Assembly: GCA_029261305.1 (NCBI GenBank)
Contig: JAJDBO010000258.1
Span: 1 to 12,473, forward strand
Direction of reading: 5' to 3'
Origin: Nitrospirales bacterium
GTDB taxonomy: Bacteria; Nitrospirota; Nitrospiria; Nitrospirales; UBA8639
DNA: 12,473 nt
This document shows, piece by piece, positions 1 through 7,476 of this stretch. The position numbers and the translations under genes were made by a program. Below the pieces are notes generated by a model that saw only the letters and a list, made by a program, of their open reading frames with translations, was not told where the DNA came from and searched no databases. Numbering within the stretch: the first letter of the stretch is position 1; each line of letters begins with the position of its first letter.

Positions 1-363
1 CGGATTATTGACCGGCTGAAACCTGAAGGTTTGCCAATCATTTATTTTGGGACTGGAACATCCACGCTGTTACCACTGATGAAAAAAGCCGGCAGTGATG
101 TGGTCGGGCTCGATTGGCATGTGGAACTCGATGAAGCCTGGGCGCGGCTTGGGTATGACGTGGCTGTTCAAGGAAATCTAGATCCTGTGGTCCTGTATGC
201 GCCGGTTGAGGAAATTGATCGGAGAGTCAAAAATATTCTCGAACGAGCTGGTCAACGTCCGGGACATATTTTCAATTTAGGTCATGGCATTCTTCCTCAA
301 ACACCTGTTGCGCATGTGGATGCTGCTATTGCCAGTATTCATAAGTATGGCAAGCATTCGTAA
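1..363 (+). CDS. hemE: Uroporphyrinogen decarboxylase, C-terminal part (5' end outside window)
   Basis: This is the last 120 residues of HemE, which removes four carboxylates from uroporphyrinogen III to give coproporphyrinogen III in the cytoplasm. The reading frame is open from base 1, so the gene starts upstream; the TTG at 31 is an internal Leu codon. Family hallmarks are visible: the IIYFGTGTSTLLP segment, GLDW, VQGNLDP, and near the end IFNLGHGILP, whose His matches the conserved late His of the family. The stop is TAA at 361-363. A porphyrinogen oxidase gene follows after 51 bp on the same strand, as expected for a heme biosynthesis cluster. Family assignment is firm; only the 5' part is unseen. 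Confidence 0.95.
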   Translation, partial: RIIDRLKPEGLPIIYFGTGTSTLLPLMKKAGSDVVGLDWHVELDEAWARLGYDVAVQGNLDPVVLYAPVEEIDRRVKNILERAGQRPGHIFNLGHGILPQTPVAHVDAAIASIHKYGKHS

Positions 364-414
364 CGCATCACGATATTTCCACCATCAACTCTCATAACCC
401 GTCGCTCACATCTC

Positions 415-1881
415 ATGACCCAACCTGCTATTCCTATAAAACGTGTTGTAATCGTCGGTGGGGGCATTGCTGGCTTGTCCACGGCTTTTGCGTTGCTGGA
501 AGAGGCCAAGCGCTTGAATGAGACTCTTCATTGTACGGTGCTTGAAGCTCAAGCGAAGTGGGGCGGAAAAATTTCGACGACTCTCGTAGACGGCTTGATT
601 GTTGAGGGTGGCCCGGATTCTTTTTTGTCTATCAAACCCTGGGCGTTGGAGTTATGCGAAAAATTGGGATTAAGCTCTCAGCTTATCAATACCAATCAGG
701 GAAATAGTAAGACCTTTGCCTATTCTCGCGGACGGCTTCGAGAATTTCCGCAGGGCTTGGTGTCGATGGTTCCCACCAAAATGGGGCCGTTGTTTAAAAG
801 CGGGCTCGTGTCTTGGCCTGGGATTGTGCGCATGGCTGGAGACTGGTTTATCCCGTCGCGCAAAGTTGGATCGCCTGAGGAGTCACTCGCAAGTTTTTTT
901 AGTCGTCGATTTGGACAGGAAGCTTTTGATCGATTGATTGAACCGCTTGTCGCGGGAATTTATGCTGGCGATGCCACTGAGCTCAGCGTGGCTGCCACGT
1001 TTCCACAATTTGTCGATTTAGAGATGAAGCATGGAGGTCTCATCAAGGGCGCATTGGCTCAACAAAAATCCAGGCCTACGCCGCAAACAAGAACGGGTTC
1101 TCCACGGTCGTTATTTGTGACCTTGCAAAGTGGGCTGAGTGATCTCGTGGGACGTTTGGTGGAGGTCTTACAACACGAAGGTGTGACCTTATCACTGGGG
1201 AAATCAGTGAGACGCGTGGATTGTCCAACCAATTCTGAGTTGGGCGGAAGGTGGAGAGTTCACTTAGTTAATGACGAGATAGTTGAGGCGGACGGGGTTA
1301 TCTTAGCCACTCCAGCGTTTATTTCATCTCGATTGCTCGCGGCGAGTCGTCCCGAGGTGGCTGATCTGTTGGGTCAAATTCCCTATGCCTCGACGGCCAC
1401 TGTTTCCTTGGCCTTTCCCAAGGCGGAAGTTCAGGCCTATTTGAACGGGTTTGGATTTGTGGTGCCACGAGTGGAAAATCGGAAGCTCATTGCAGCAACA
1501 TGGTCATCCTTGAAGTGGTCGGGCCGGGCGAATGACGATGAAAGTCTCCTTCGTTGTTACGTTGGTGGTCGAGGACGTGAGGACATACTTGAATTGAACG
1601 ATGATCAGATCGTGGCGTTAGCCTTGGCGGAATTAAAGGACATGGTGGGCGTGAACACCACACCGCGTTCGACGCATGTGTTTCGTTGGGCACAAGCCAT
1701 GCCTCAATATGTGATTGGCCATCGAGATCGCGTCAAGGCTATTCGTCAACGTCTTGCCACTCATCAGGGTCTGTTTGTGACGGGGGCAGCGTATGAGGGG
1801 CTTGGCATTCCCGATTGTATTCGTGATGGAAAAGAAACAGCACAGGCGCTATGTGCTGAGTTATGGAAGAAGGCGTCGTAG
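415..1881 (+). CDS. hemY: Protoporphyrinogen/coproporphyrinogen oxidase, FAD-dependent HemY/CgoX type
   Basis: A 488-residue FAD-dependent oxidase that aromatises a porphyrinogen to a porphyrin in late heme synthesis. The N-terminus has a Rossmann dinucleotide motif (VGGGIAG, residues 14-20), followed by a Glu (E44) in the position that usually binds the ribose and by GGKIST (50-55) and EGGPDSF (64-70), all typical of HemY-like flavoproteins. The C-terminus has the second FAD motif GAAYEGLGIPDCIRDG (457-472). Length fits the family (about 450-500). Whether the substrate is protoporphyrinogen IX or coproporphyrinogen III cannot be read from sequence; the family is often also called hemG or cgoX. 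It lies 51 bp after hemE. No good ribosome binding site precedes the ATG, but it is placed correctly just ahead of the Rossmann fold. Confidence 0.93.
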   Translation: MTQPAIPIKRVVIVGGGIAGLSTAFALLEEAKRLNETLHCTVLEAQAKWGGKISTTLVDGLIVEGGPDSFLSIKPWALELCEKLGLSSQLINTNQGNSKTFAYSRGRLREFPQGLVSMVPTKMGPLFKSGLVSWPGIVRMAGDWFIPSRKVGSPEESLASFFSRRFGQEAFDRLIEPLVAGIYAGDATELSVAATFPQFVDLEMKHGGLIKGALAQQKSRPTPQTRTGSPRSLFVTLQSGLSDLVGRLVEVLQHEGVTLSLGKSVRRVDCPTNSELGGRWRVHLVNDEIVEADGVILATPAFISSRLLAASRPEVADLLGQIPYASTATVSLAFPKAEVQAYLNGFGFVVPRVENRKLIAATWSSLKWSGRANDDESLLRCYVGGRGREDILELNDDQIVALALAELKDMVGVNTTPRSTHVFRWAQAMPQYVIGHRDRVKAIRQRLATHQGLFVTGAAYEGLGIPDCIRDGKETAQALCAELWKKAS

Positions 1882-1908
1882 TATCGCCCTTTCGGTGATG
1901 GTGATTTC

Positions 1909-2211
1909 TTGAATAGGCCAACGATAGAACTTCAGGAAACAGTGCGAGCCCATGTGTTTGTGACCGGACGTGTCCAAGGTGTAGGGTTTCGCGCCTTTGT
2001 CTGTCAGCAAGCGGAGCAACAGAGCTTGACTGGGTGGGTGAGAAATGTTGTTGATGGGCGCGTTGAAACAGAGGTGCAAGGGCCAAGGGACATGGTTGAT
2101 AATTTTTTGCGGGATGTAGAGCGTGGATCGACTTTGTCCAACGTGACACAGGTGGAGATTGCCTGGGTCGCCCCGGGGCAAGATGATACAAGCTTCGAAA
2201 TCAAATATTGA
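1909..2211 (+). CDS. acyP: Acylphosphatase
   Basis: A small cytosolic enzyme of about 100 residues that hydrolyses acyl phosphates. Both signature blocks are present: GRVQGVGFR (residues 20-28), which carries the catalytic Arg28, and GWVRN (42-46), which carries the catalytic Asn46. The start is uncertain. TTG at 1909 has GGTGAT close upstream, which is complementary to the 16S 3' end. An in-frame GTG at 1942 with AGGA four bases upstream would give an 89-residue protein, closer to the usual family length of about 90. The gene sits 27 bp after the porphyrinogen oxidase and is probably co-transcribed with it, without an obvious metabolic link. Confidence 0.93.
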   Translation: MNRPTIELQETVRAHVFVTGRVQGVGFRAFVCQQAEQQSLTGWVRNVVDGRVETEVQGPRDMVDNFLRDVERGSTLSNVTQVEIAWVAPGQDDTSFEIKY

Positions 2212-2280
2212 TAGAAAAATGGCTGTGTGAGAGCAGGCCGAATCAGGGTTGTCTGGCTTAATGCCGGAAAGGATTGTTTG

Positions 2281-2796
2281 ATGGATTATAAAAGTTTGAT
2301 TCGAGAGATTCCGGATTTTCCCAAACCTGGGATTTTATTCTACGACATCACGACGCTGTTGAAAGACTCGAAGGGTTTTCAGCAAATGATTCAGGATTTC
2401 ACCAACCATTACCGAAATGAACGAATTAGTAAGGTCGTGGGGATTGAGTCGCGTGGTTTTATTTTGGGCGGACCGCTTGCGTATAATCTAAACGCGGGGT
2501 TTGTGCCTGTGCGCAAACCTGGGAAATTACCGGCCGATGTGTTTGAAGTGAAATACAATCTGGAATATGGATCGAATTCATTGTCCATCCATCGAGATGC
2601 CATTGATCTGGGTGAGCGGGTTCTGGTCGTTGATGATCTCTTAGCCACAGGCGGAACTGCCGCTGCGACGGTTCACTTGTTACGGCAATTAGGAGCTGAA
2701 ATTGTGGGCTGTGCGTTTATGGTTGAGCTGCTGGAATTACAGGGACGAGAAAAATTGGATGGGTGTTCAGTCCATTCCTTGCTGTCCTACCCCTGA
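2281..2796 (+). CDS. apt: Adenine phosphoribosyltransferase
   Basis: A purine salvage enzyme that makes AMP and pyrophosphate from adenine and PRPP. The N-terminus (LIREIPDFPKPGILFYDIT) is characteristic of Apt. Other family segments are GIESRGFILGGPLA (54-67) and the PRPP-binding loop VLVVDDLLATGGTA (114-127) with paired aspartates. I chose the ATG at 2281, giving 171 residues, because AAAGGA lies seven bases upstream and the family N-terminus begins there. The frame is also open upstream to a GTG at 2227, but those 18 residues have no family character. It follows acylphosphatase after 69 bp. Confidence 0.95.
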   Translation: MDYKSLIREIPDFPKPGILFYDITTLLKDSKGFQQMIQDFTNHYRNERISKVVGIESRGFILGGPLAYNLNAGFVPVRKPGKLPADVFEVKYNLEYGSNSLSIHRDAIDLGERVLVVDDLLATGGTAAATVHLLRQLGAEIVGCAFMVELLELQGREKLDGCSVHSLLSYP

Positions 2797-2826
2797 TAAT
2801 GTATGATGCGCGACTTCTCCAAGCCG

Positions 2827-2854
2827 TTGATGAAAAAGAGAGACAGTATACGAT
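2827..2854 (+). promoter_or_regulatory. Weak candidate promoter for the DksA-like gene
   Basis: TTGATG at 2827-2832 and TACGAT at 2849-2854 are separated by 16 bp; each hexamer matches four of six consensus positions. TATACG at 2847-2852 is an overlapping alternative -10. Placement 64 bp before the DksA-like start codon is sensible, but the match is weak. Confidence 0.25.
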
Positions 2855-2917
2855 GATTAAAATGGAGGAATGTTTTTAGATTCTCCAAATAGAGCGTGTT
2901 CGAAAAGGAGATGAGGA

Positions 2918-3559
2918 ATGAAGGGAAATACCGCAAAGAAATCTGTGACCACTTCTCGCCAATCGATCAAAGTCGGGGCAGCGAAATCTATCACTCCCAA
3001 AGCTCCTGCGACCAAAATAAAGCGGGCGACCTCTTCTCCAGCAAAAACAAAAACTACAAAGGTGACCACTCCTGCAAAAGCTATGGCAAAACCAAAGACT
3101 CGATCCAAGCCCGAATCTTCCCCACCTCAGGTGTCGAAAGACGTGGAAGTTCAACCTAAGCGTCAACCGTTGGCGCGTGCTCGAGCCAACTCCCTGCGTA
3201 AGATTTTGTTGGCCAAGCGTGAAGCCATCATGAAACAAATGCGCGAGCAATTGGGGCAATCATTAACTGATGATCAACAACGTCGGTTGGAATCGGCTAT
3301 GGATAGTGGAGATCAGGCGCTGTTTGATCTTGAACGGGAAATGGGCATTTCTCTGCAAGAGATGCGAAACCGCGAACGCCAATTGATCGAGGAAGCGTTA
3401 TCGAGTCTCGAAGAAGGTACGTACGGGCTTTGTGCGGAATGTGATGAAGAAATTAGTGAAAAGCGACTAGAAGCGTTACCGTTTGCTCGTCATTGCATCA
3501 AATGCCAATCCCGCTTGGAACTTCTAGAGAAAATCGAAAAAGGTGAACAACGGAGCTAG
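2918..3559 (+). CDS. DksA/TraR-family zinc-finger regulator with a basic N-terminal tail
   Basis: 213 residues in two parts. Residues 1-85 are a low-complexity tail rich in Lys, Ala, Thr, Ser and Pro, resembling the basic tails of histone H1-like or AlgP-like proteins. Residues 86-213 are a DksA-like domain: a long predicted coiled coil (about 90-165) and a C4 zinc finger with Cys172/Cys175 and Cys193/Cys196. The tip between the coil helices keeps the D-x-x-D-x-A pattern (Asp129, Asp132, Ala134) needed in E. coli DksA to act in the RNA polymerase secondary channel, so polymerase binding is plausible. The start is well supported: AAGGAG lies seven bases before the ATG. The next gene is 264 bp away, so it is probably transcribed separately. 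The function of the tail is unknown; nonspecific DNA or RNA binding is an inference. Confidence 0.9.
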   Translation: MKGNTAKKSVTTSRQSIKVGAAKSITPKAPATKIKRATSSPAKTKTTKVTTPAKAMAKPKTRSKPESSPPQVSKDVEVQPKRQPLARARANSLRKILLAKREAIMKQMREQLGQSLTDDQQRRLESAMDSGDQALFDLEREMGISLQEMRNRERQLIEEALSSLEEGTYGLCAECDEEISEKRLEALPFARHCIKCQSRLELLEKIEKGEQRS

Positions 3560-3823
3560 ACAGCACATTTTTCCCTAGTACCGTTGGCATCGCAGAGGTT
3601 ATTGAAAAAAGATGGGTCCTTCCCCTTCGCATAGATTTTTCCTTTAGCCAATCAGACTTTCTTGCAGGCAGCATTCCCTTCCTCTTTACTCTTTCACTCT
3701 GAATGTATTTCTCCCATTGTCATCTTGATGTGAAATCTTTACCTTGTGCTCGTCATTCTTCCTTGGGAAGGATGACCACATGAGGGTAGCAGATCAAGAG
3801 CACCAATTCCTGAAGGAAGCGTC

Positions 3824-4507
3824 ATGAATGCGATCGTTTTAGCCAGTGGAGGATTGGATTCGACCGTGACGGCAGCGGTGGCCAGCCAGGAAGGGTGGGA
3901 CTTGTACCTGTTGACCGTGCTCTATGGTCAGCGTCATCAAGTAGAAGTGACATGCGCCAAGAATATTGCTGCCTGGGTTAAGGCCAAAGAACATAAAGTC
4001 TTGACTCTGGACCTGAGTGTGTTTGGAGGGTCGGCATTGGTTGGTGACGGCGCGGTGCCAAAAAATCGATCTGAGGAAGATCGAGGACTAGGGATTCCGG
4101 TGACTTACGTTCCGGCCAGAAACACGGTATTTTTATCACTGGCCCTCGCCTTTGCGGAAGTTGTCCAAGCCCAGAGTATTTTTATTGGGGCTAATGTGCT
4201 CGATTACTCGGGATACCCTGATTGTCGGCCAGAATTTTTACAAGCCTTTCAAGAAGTAGCCCGCCTAGGAACGAAATTGGGCATAGAAGGGCGAGCCATC
4301 GAAATCCACGCCCCACTTCTTCAAATGAGCAAGATGCAGATTATTCAGCGAGGTGTAGATTTAGGGGTGCCTTTTGAAATGACCCACAGTTGTTACGATC
4401 CTGATGAAGCAGGGATGTCCTGTGGCCAGTGTGATAGTTGCCTCATTCGTTTGGAAGGTTTCCACCAGGTAGGGATTGAAGATCCGGTGCCTTATCGATG
4501 GGGTTAG
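3824..4507 (+). CDS. queC: 7-cyano-7-deazaguanine (preQ0) synthase
   Basis: QueC converts 7-carboxy-7-deazaguanine to preQ0 with ATP and ammonia, a step in queuosine tRNA modification. The 227-residue protein has the ATP PP-loop SGGLDST (residues 8-14), the family segments YGQRH (34-38), VPARNTVFL (96-104) and GANVLDYSGYPDCRPEF (122-138), and four zinc-binding cysteines near the C-terminus (190, 200, 203, 206). Length fits the family. A good ribosome binding site (GAAGGAAG) lies a few bases before the ATG. No other queuosine genes are in the window. A cytochrome gene follows after 38 bp and may share the transcript. Confidence 0.97.
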   Translation: MNAIVLASGGLDSTVTAAVASQEGWDLYLLTVLYGQRHQVEVTCAKNIAAWVKAKEHKVLTLDLSVFGGSALVGDGAVPKNRSEEDRGLGIPVTYVPARNTVFLSLALAFAEVVQAQSIFIGANVLDYSGYPDCRPEFLQAFQEVARLGTKLGIEGRAIEIHAPLLQMSKMQIIQRGVDLGVPFEMTHSCYDPDEAGMSCGQCDSCLIRLEGFHQVGIEDPVPYRWG

Positions 4508-4545
4508 GAATGAATTAAGTCAGTTTATCTTACAGAAGGAAACTT

Positions 4546-5007
4546 ATGGGAAATAACAATAGAAATTCTTCAATCATGTGTATTTTGGTGTTGGGGGTTG
4601 TCTTTGGCGGAGGATTGGGATGTTCTCAGGCTGAGGATGGTACTCATTCAGCACATTCTTCGACGGAGATGGATGCGGATCATGTAACAGTAGCTGTCAA
4701 TGAAGCGGGTGTAGATATTCAGGTGCCGGAGGAGTTTCAGCAAGGTGAGGAACGGTTTAATACGTTTTGTTCCCGCTGTCATGGATCTTCTGCTCGGGGC
4801 ACGACGAAGGGACCGCCGTTGGTACATAAGATTTATGAGCCATCGCATCATGCGGACGTGGCGTTTTTACGAGCCGCGGCTCAGGGAGTGCGGGCCCACC
4901 ATTGGGAGTTTGGCAATATGCCGAAGATTGAAGAGGCGACGCCAGATGACGTGAAATTCGTGATTCAGTATGTTCGCTGGTTACAGCGGGAGGCAGGTAT
5001 TCACTGA
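4546..5007 (+). CDS. Exported single-heme c-type cytochrome
   Basis: 153 residues. The N-terminal 26 residues form a signal sequence with a hydrophobic core (about 11-25). It ends in GLGC, a poor lipobox match (Gly where Leu is usual), so this could be a lipoprotein anchored at Cys26 or simply a secreted protein. A His/Ser/Asp-rich linker (27-58) precedes a cytochrome c domain with one heme motif, CSRCH (75-79), and a likely axial Met125 in GNMPKIEEA. The C-terminal helix (DDVKFVIQYVRWLQREAG) is typical of small class I cytochromes. AGAAGGA lies five bases before the ATG. The protein probably shuttles electrons in the periplasm; its partner cannot be told from the neighbours (queC upstream, convergent genes downstream). 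Confidence 0.9.
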   Translation: MGNNNRNSSIMCILVLGVVFGGGLGCSQAEDGTHSAHSSTEMDADHVTVAVNEAGVDIQVPEEFQQGEERFNTFCSRCHGSSARGTTKGPPLVHKIYEPSHHADVAFLRAAAQGVRAHHWEFGNMPKIEEATPDDVKFVIQYVRWLQREAGIH

Positions 5008-5024
5008 ATGGGACGTAATGCGTG

Positions 5025-5083
5025 AAGCGTGACCCACAAAGTGTGAGTAAGTGCGTTCCGTATCCTTCACATCACGCTTTTTG
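5025..5083 (+). terminator. Possible terminator between convergent genes
   Basis: AAGCGTGA at 5025-5032 pairs perfectly with TCACGCTT at 5072-5079, followed by more T residues (TTTTT at 5078-5082). The 39-base loop contains a small CACA/TGTG hairpin (5035-5045). An alternative pairing uses GTGAAG (5022-5027) with CTTCAC (5065-5070). It lies exactly between the cytochrome stop and the stop of the convergent minus-strand gene. The long loop makes it an imperfect intrinsic terminator. Confidence 0.4.
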
Positions 5084-5085
5084 CT

Positions 5086-5328
5086 TTATTCATCCAACGT
5101 ATACACCAGGTGGGTGTCGGTTTGTGCTACGCCTTCAATGGCGTGAATACGAGTCAGGACTAATTTTGTGAGGGCGTCTTGGCTGGTGACTTCCACGCGG
5201 ACAAAGATATCAGGTTTACCCCAGCAGGCATCGATCGTTTTGATTTCATCGATTTCTTCAAGCAGTTTTTTAACATTAAAGGTTTGACCTGGAAGAACGT
5301 TGATTAAGACGTACGCGCTTTCCATCAT
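5086..5328 (-). CDS. Stand-alone Lrp/AsnC ligand-binding (RAM) domain protein
   Basis: 80 residues that match only the C-terminal effector-binding domain of Lrp/AsnC regulators. The pattern AYVLINVLPGQ, then VKKLLEEIDEI, then CWGKPDIFVRVEV and LVLTRIHAIEGVAQTDTHLV gives the alternating strand-helix order of an alpha-beta sandwich. There is no DNA-binding helix-turn-helix, and no room for one because the in-frame start (ATG-ATG) is preceded by GGGAG eight bases upstream. Stand-alone RAM proteins are known in bacteria and archaea; they form oligomers and may bind amino acids or modulate full-length Lrp proteins. The ligand here is unknown. It lies 153 bp downstream of the oligoendopeptidase gene on the same strand, so co-transcription is possible. 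Confidence 0.85.
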   Translation of the reverse strand: MMESAYVLINVLPGQTFNVKKLLEEIDEIKTIDACWGKPDIFVRVEVTSQDALTKLVLTRIHAIEGVAQTDTHLVYTLDE

Positions 5329-5404
5329 GTACCTGACTCCCTGTTACAATGGCAATTGGTTTGTGCCCACATTCGCTGCAGCAAACGGGGAAGGCTAACG
5401 TAAC

Positions 5405-5440
5405 CGAACCCTCCAAATCAAGGAAGGATTAGGGTTTTCG
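5405..5440. repeat. Inverted repeat between the RAM gene and the peptidase gene
   Basis: CGAACCCT (5405-5412) and AGGGTTTTCG (5431-5440) can pair over eight bases if two T residues bulge, with an 18-base loop. It lies after the peptidase stop on the minus strand but has no T-tract on that strand. It may be a processing or weak termination structure, or chance. Confidence 0.3.
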
Positions 5441-5481
5441 TGTTTGGGCCGTAAAGATGAATGTAATTACCTAGAGATTTT

Positions 5482-7263
5482 CTATAATGTTTTCTCCAGG
5501 TCTCCTACCATGGCTTCAATTCGATCGAATCCGGATTGCCAAAATTGCTCGGAACACATGTTCACGCCAAGGGGTTTGAGCAGGTCTTGAGGGCTTTTGG
5601 ACCCACCGCCCGCCAATAAATCCAAGTACTTAGGAATGAAGGCCTTCCCCTCTTTTTGATACCGCTGATAGAGCGCGAGTACCAACAGATTTCCAAAGCT
5701 GTAGGCATAGCAATAAAACGGACTCCGATAGATGTGGGGGATGGTGATCCATTCCCATTGAAATTCGTCGGGGACCGTGACCCCTCGACCGAATTGCTCT
5801 TTGAGGAGCCCCAGGTAGGTTTTGGCTAGGTCGTTTACCGTAGTACCTTTGGCAATTTGTTCATGGGCCTGGTTTTCGAATTCCACAAAGTAGGCTTGGC
5901 GCAGGATGGTGGCAAAGAGGTCGTCGAGCTGCCCAAGAAGCAAGCGTTGTTTCATGCGTGGGCTAGAGACTTCTTGCAAGAGTGCTTGAGAGAGTAATTG
6001 TTCGCCAAAGACGGATGCGGTCTCTGCAAGGGGCAAGGTGGAATGAAACGTAAACACAGAGTGGTGTTGCGCCATCATGCCATGGACCGCATGCCCGAGT
6101 TCATGGGCGAGGGTGGCCACGTCCCGGGCATCGCCGGTGTAGTTCAGCAGCACATAGGGCGTGAGTTTGGGGAGTACGCTGTAGCAGAAGGCTCCGCCGG
6201 CTTTTCCTGGCGTGGTGCCGGCATCGATATGGCGATCGACAAAGACTTTCTGCGCATGCTTCGCCAACGTGGGCGAGAATTGTTCATAGGCGTTGAAGAC
6301 AAGTTTCTTGGCTTGGTCAAACGGATAGGACGTTTTGGGACTTTTGGTTGGTGCGTAGATGTCGTAGCGGGTGAGTTTCTTGATTTTGCAGATTTTGGCT
6401 TTGAGTTTGAAAAATTCCTGAAAGATGCCTCGATTCTTTCGGCATGTTGAGAGCAATGTGGCGACAGCTTCATTCGGAATGTCGTTATGAATATTGCGCA
6501 CTGCGACAGGTGAGGGGTGATGTCGAAGGTCGATGCCTTCATTTTTCCAATCCGCGACGAGTGTCTTGTAAATTTCCCCCAGCATGTCCGCATGGCCTGA
6601 GTAAACGTTGAGAACTTCTTGATAGGCCCGTTTCCGAATTGTGGCCGACGGGTGCCTAAAAAACCCGGACAGTTGTTCGCGCGAAAGGGGAGTGCTCGCG
6701 CCTTTCTCTGGAGACGTGAACGTCAACCTATTGGTGAGCACGTCGTACAGGGAATCGAGCGCTGATCGGCCTGTGGTGTTTTTAATGTTGATGATACGCT
6801 CTTCCGGTTCGGTCAGTGTGTGGGGCTTTAAACGGCGCAAGGAGGTGAGGTGATAGCGCATGGAACCTGTATTGGACAGGAGGTGCTGTGCGGTTTTGTT
6901 CGGAAGTTGCTGCCACCAGAGATCAAAAAATAGTTCACGATTGGCCACGTTGGCCAGTCGATTTCTCACTTTGCTCTCAAACGAGCGTGCCTTTTGGTTG
7001 GTGGTGTTTTGCGCAAACCACAGTTGCGAATAGGCGCCTAACCGAGAACTCGCTGCGGCGATATCTTCGGTGAGTTGCAGCCCGGCCTCAAAGGTTTTTG
7101 AGGCAACATTATTTTTGAGGGAAGAGCGAAGTTTTTCCAGCGCGGTGACTTTTTTGTCCAGGGTGTTTGAGATCGTGTCAAAATCCTTATCTGGGTGAGC
7201 CAGCAAATTCTTTAAATTCCATTGTGGAAGACGGTTGGGAGTCGAAGAGGTCTTGGTGGACAT
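5482..7263 (-). CDS. pepF: Oligoendopeptidase F, M3 family zinc metallopeptidase
   Basis: A 593-residue cytoplasmic metallopeptidase of the M3B (PepF) family that cleaves short peptides. The zinc site is intact: HELGH at 387-391 (His387, Glu388 as base, His391) with the third ligand Glu414 in PLAETASVFGEQLL. Upstream, GGAFCYSVLPKLTPYVLLNY (357-376) and, downstream, IPHIYRSPFYCYAYSFGNLL (508-527) are the substrate-cleft segments of the family. Length fits PepF (about 600). No signal peptide is seen. The ATG is supported by AGGAG eight bases upstream on the minus strand. It probably recycles peptides; its only same-strand neighbour is the RAM-domain protein, which could hint at an amino-acid link, but this is inference. 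Confidence 0.95.
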   Translation of the reverse strand: MSTKTSSTPNRLPQWNLKNLLAHPDKDFDTISNTLDKKVTALEKLRSSLKNNVASKTFEAGLQLTEDIAAASSRLGAYSQLWFAQNTTNQKARSFESKVRNRLANVANRELFFDLWWQQLPNKTAQHLLSNTGSMRYHLTSLRRLKPHTLTEPEERIINIKNTTGRSALDSLYDVLTNRLTFTSPEKGASTPLSREQLSGFFRHPSATIRKRAYQEVLNVYSGHADMLGEIYKTLVADWKNEGIDLRHHPSPVAVRNIHNDIPNEAVATLLSTCRKNRGIFQEFFKLKAKICKIKKLTRYDIYAPTKSPKTSYPFDQAKKLVFNAYEQFSPTLAKHAQKVFVDRHIDAGTTPGKAGGAFCYSVLPKLTPYVLLNYTGDARDVATLAHELGHAVHGMMAQHHSVFTFHSTLPLAETASVFGEQLLSQALLQEVSSPRMKQRLLLGQLDDLFATILRQAYFVEFENQAHEQIAKGTTVNDLAKTYLGLLKEQFGRGVTVPDEFQWEWITIPHIYRSPFYCYAYSFGNLLVLALYQRYQKEGKAFIPKYLDLLAGGGSKSPQDLLKPLGVNMCSEQFWQSGFDRIEAMVGDLEKTL

Positions 7264-7312
7264 GCAGTAAGCTCCTGTTTCTGGTGAATGTGCGACGTAG
7301 GTTGCGGATGGG

Positions 7313-7341
7313 TTTTTATGACAATGTCAGCCGGAGGTCAA
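7313..7341 (-). promoter_or_regulatory. Candidate pepF promoter
   Basis: Read on the minus strand: TTGACC (complement of 7336-7341), 17-base spacer, TAAAAA (complement of 7313-7318). Five and four of six positions match the sigma-70 type consensus. The implied transcript would start near 7306, about 43 bases before the pepF ATG. Confidence 0.35.
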
Positions 7342-7476
7342 GGAAAATTTCAAATCGTGCCACTGCCGATTCACGTGTTATCAGGAAAATTGGGAGGCCA
7401 TGGGTGTTGGGTTTTTATGGGTCAAGATTCTGCCGTAGTAGCAACCCATGTTGCCTTTTTCGGTATGGTTTCTCTT

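Noticed and set aside
1739..2191. 150-codon minus-strand frame
   Set aside because: Runs antisense across the end of the porphyrinogen oxidase and most of acylphosphatase, both well supported; no domain is recognisable.
2227..2280. Upstream extension of apt from GTG 2227
   Set aside because: The 18 extra residues have no family similarity, and ATG 2281 has AAAGGA at ideal spacing and begins the conserved Apt N-terminus.
2876..3259. Minus-strand frames opposite the DksA-like tail
   Set aside because: They are a by-product of the low-complexity Lys/Ala/Thr-rich coding on the plus strand.
3560..3823. PreQ1 riboswitch before queC
   Set aside because: I looked for the compact hairpin with an A-rich tail and the pairing to the ribosome binding site and did not see it. 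Only a short TCCTT/AAGGA repeat near 3762-3774 is present.
5998..6450. 150-codon plus-strand frame
   Set aside because: Lies antisense inside pepF, whose minus-strand protein is a clear family member with an intact active site; composition of the plus-strand product is not protein-like.
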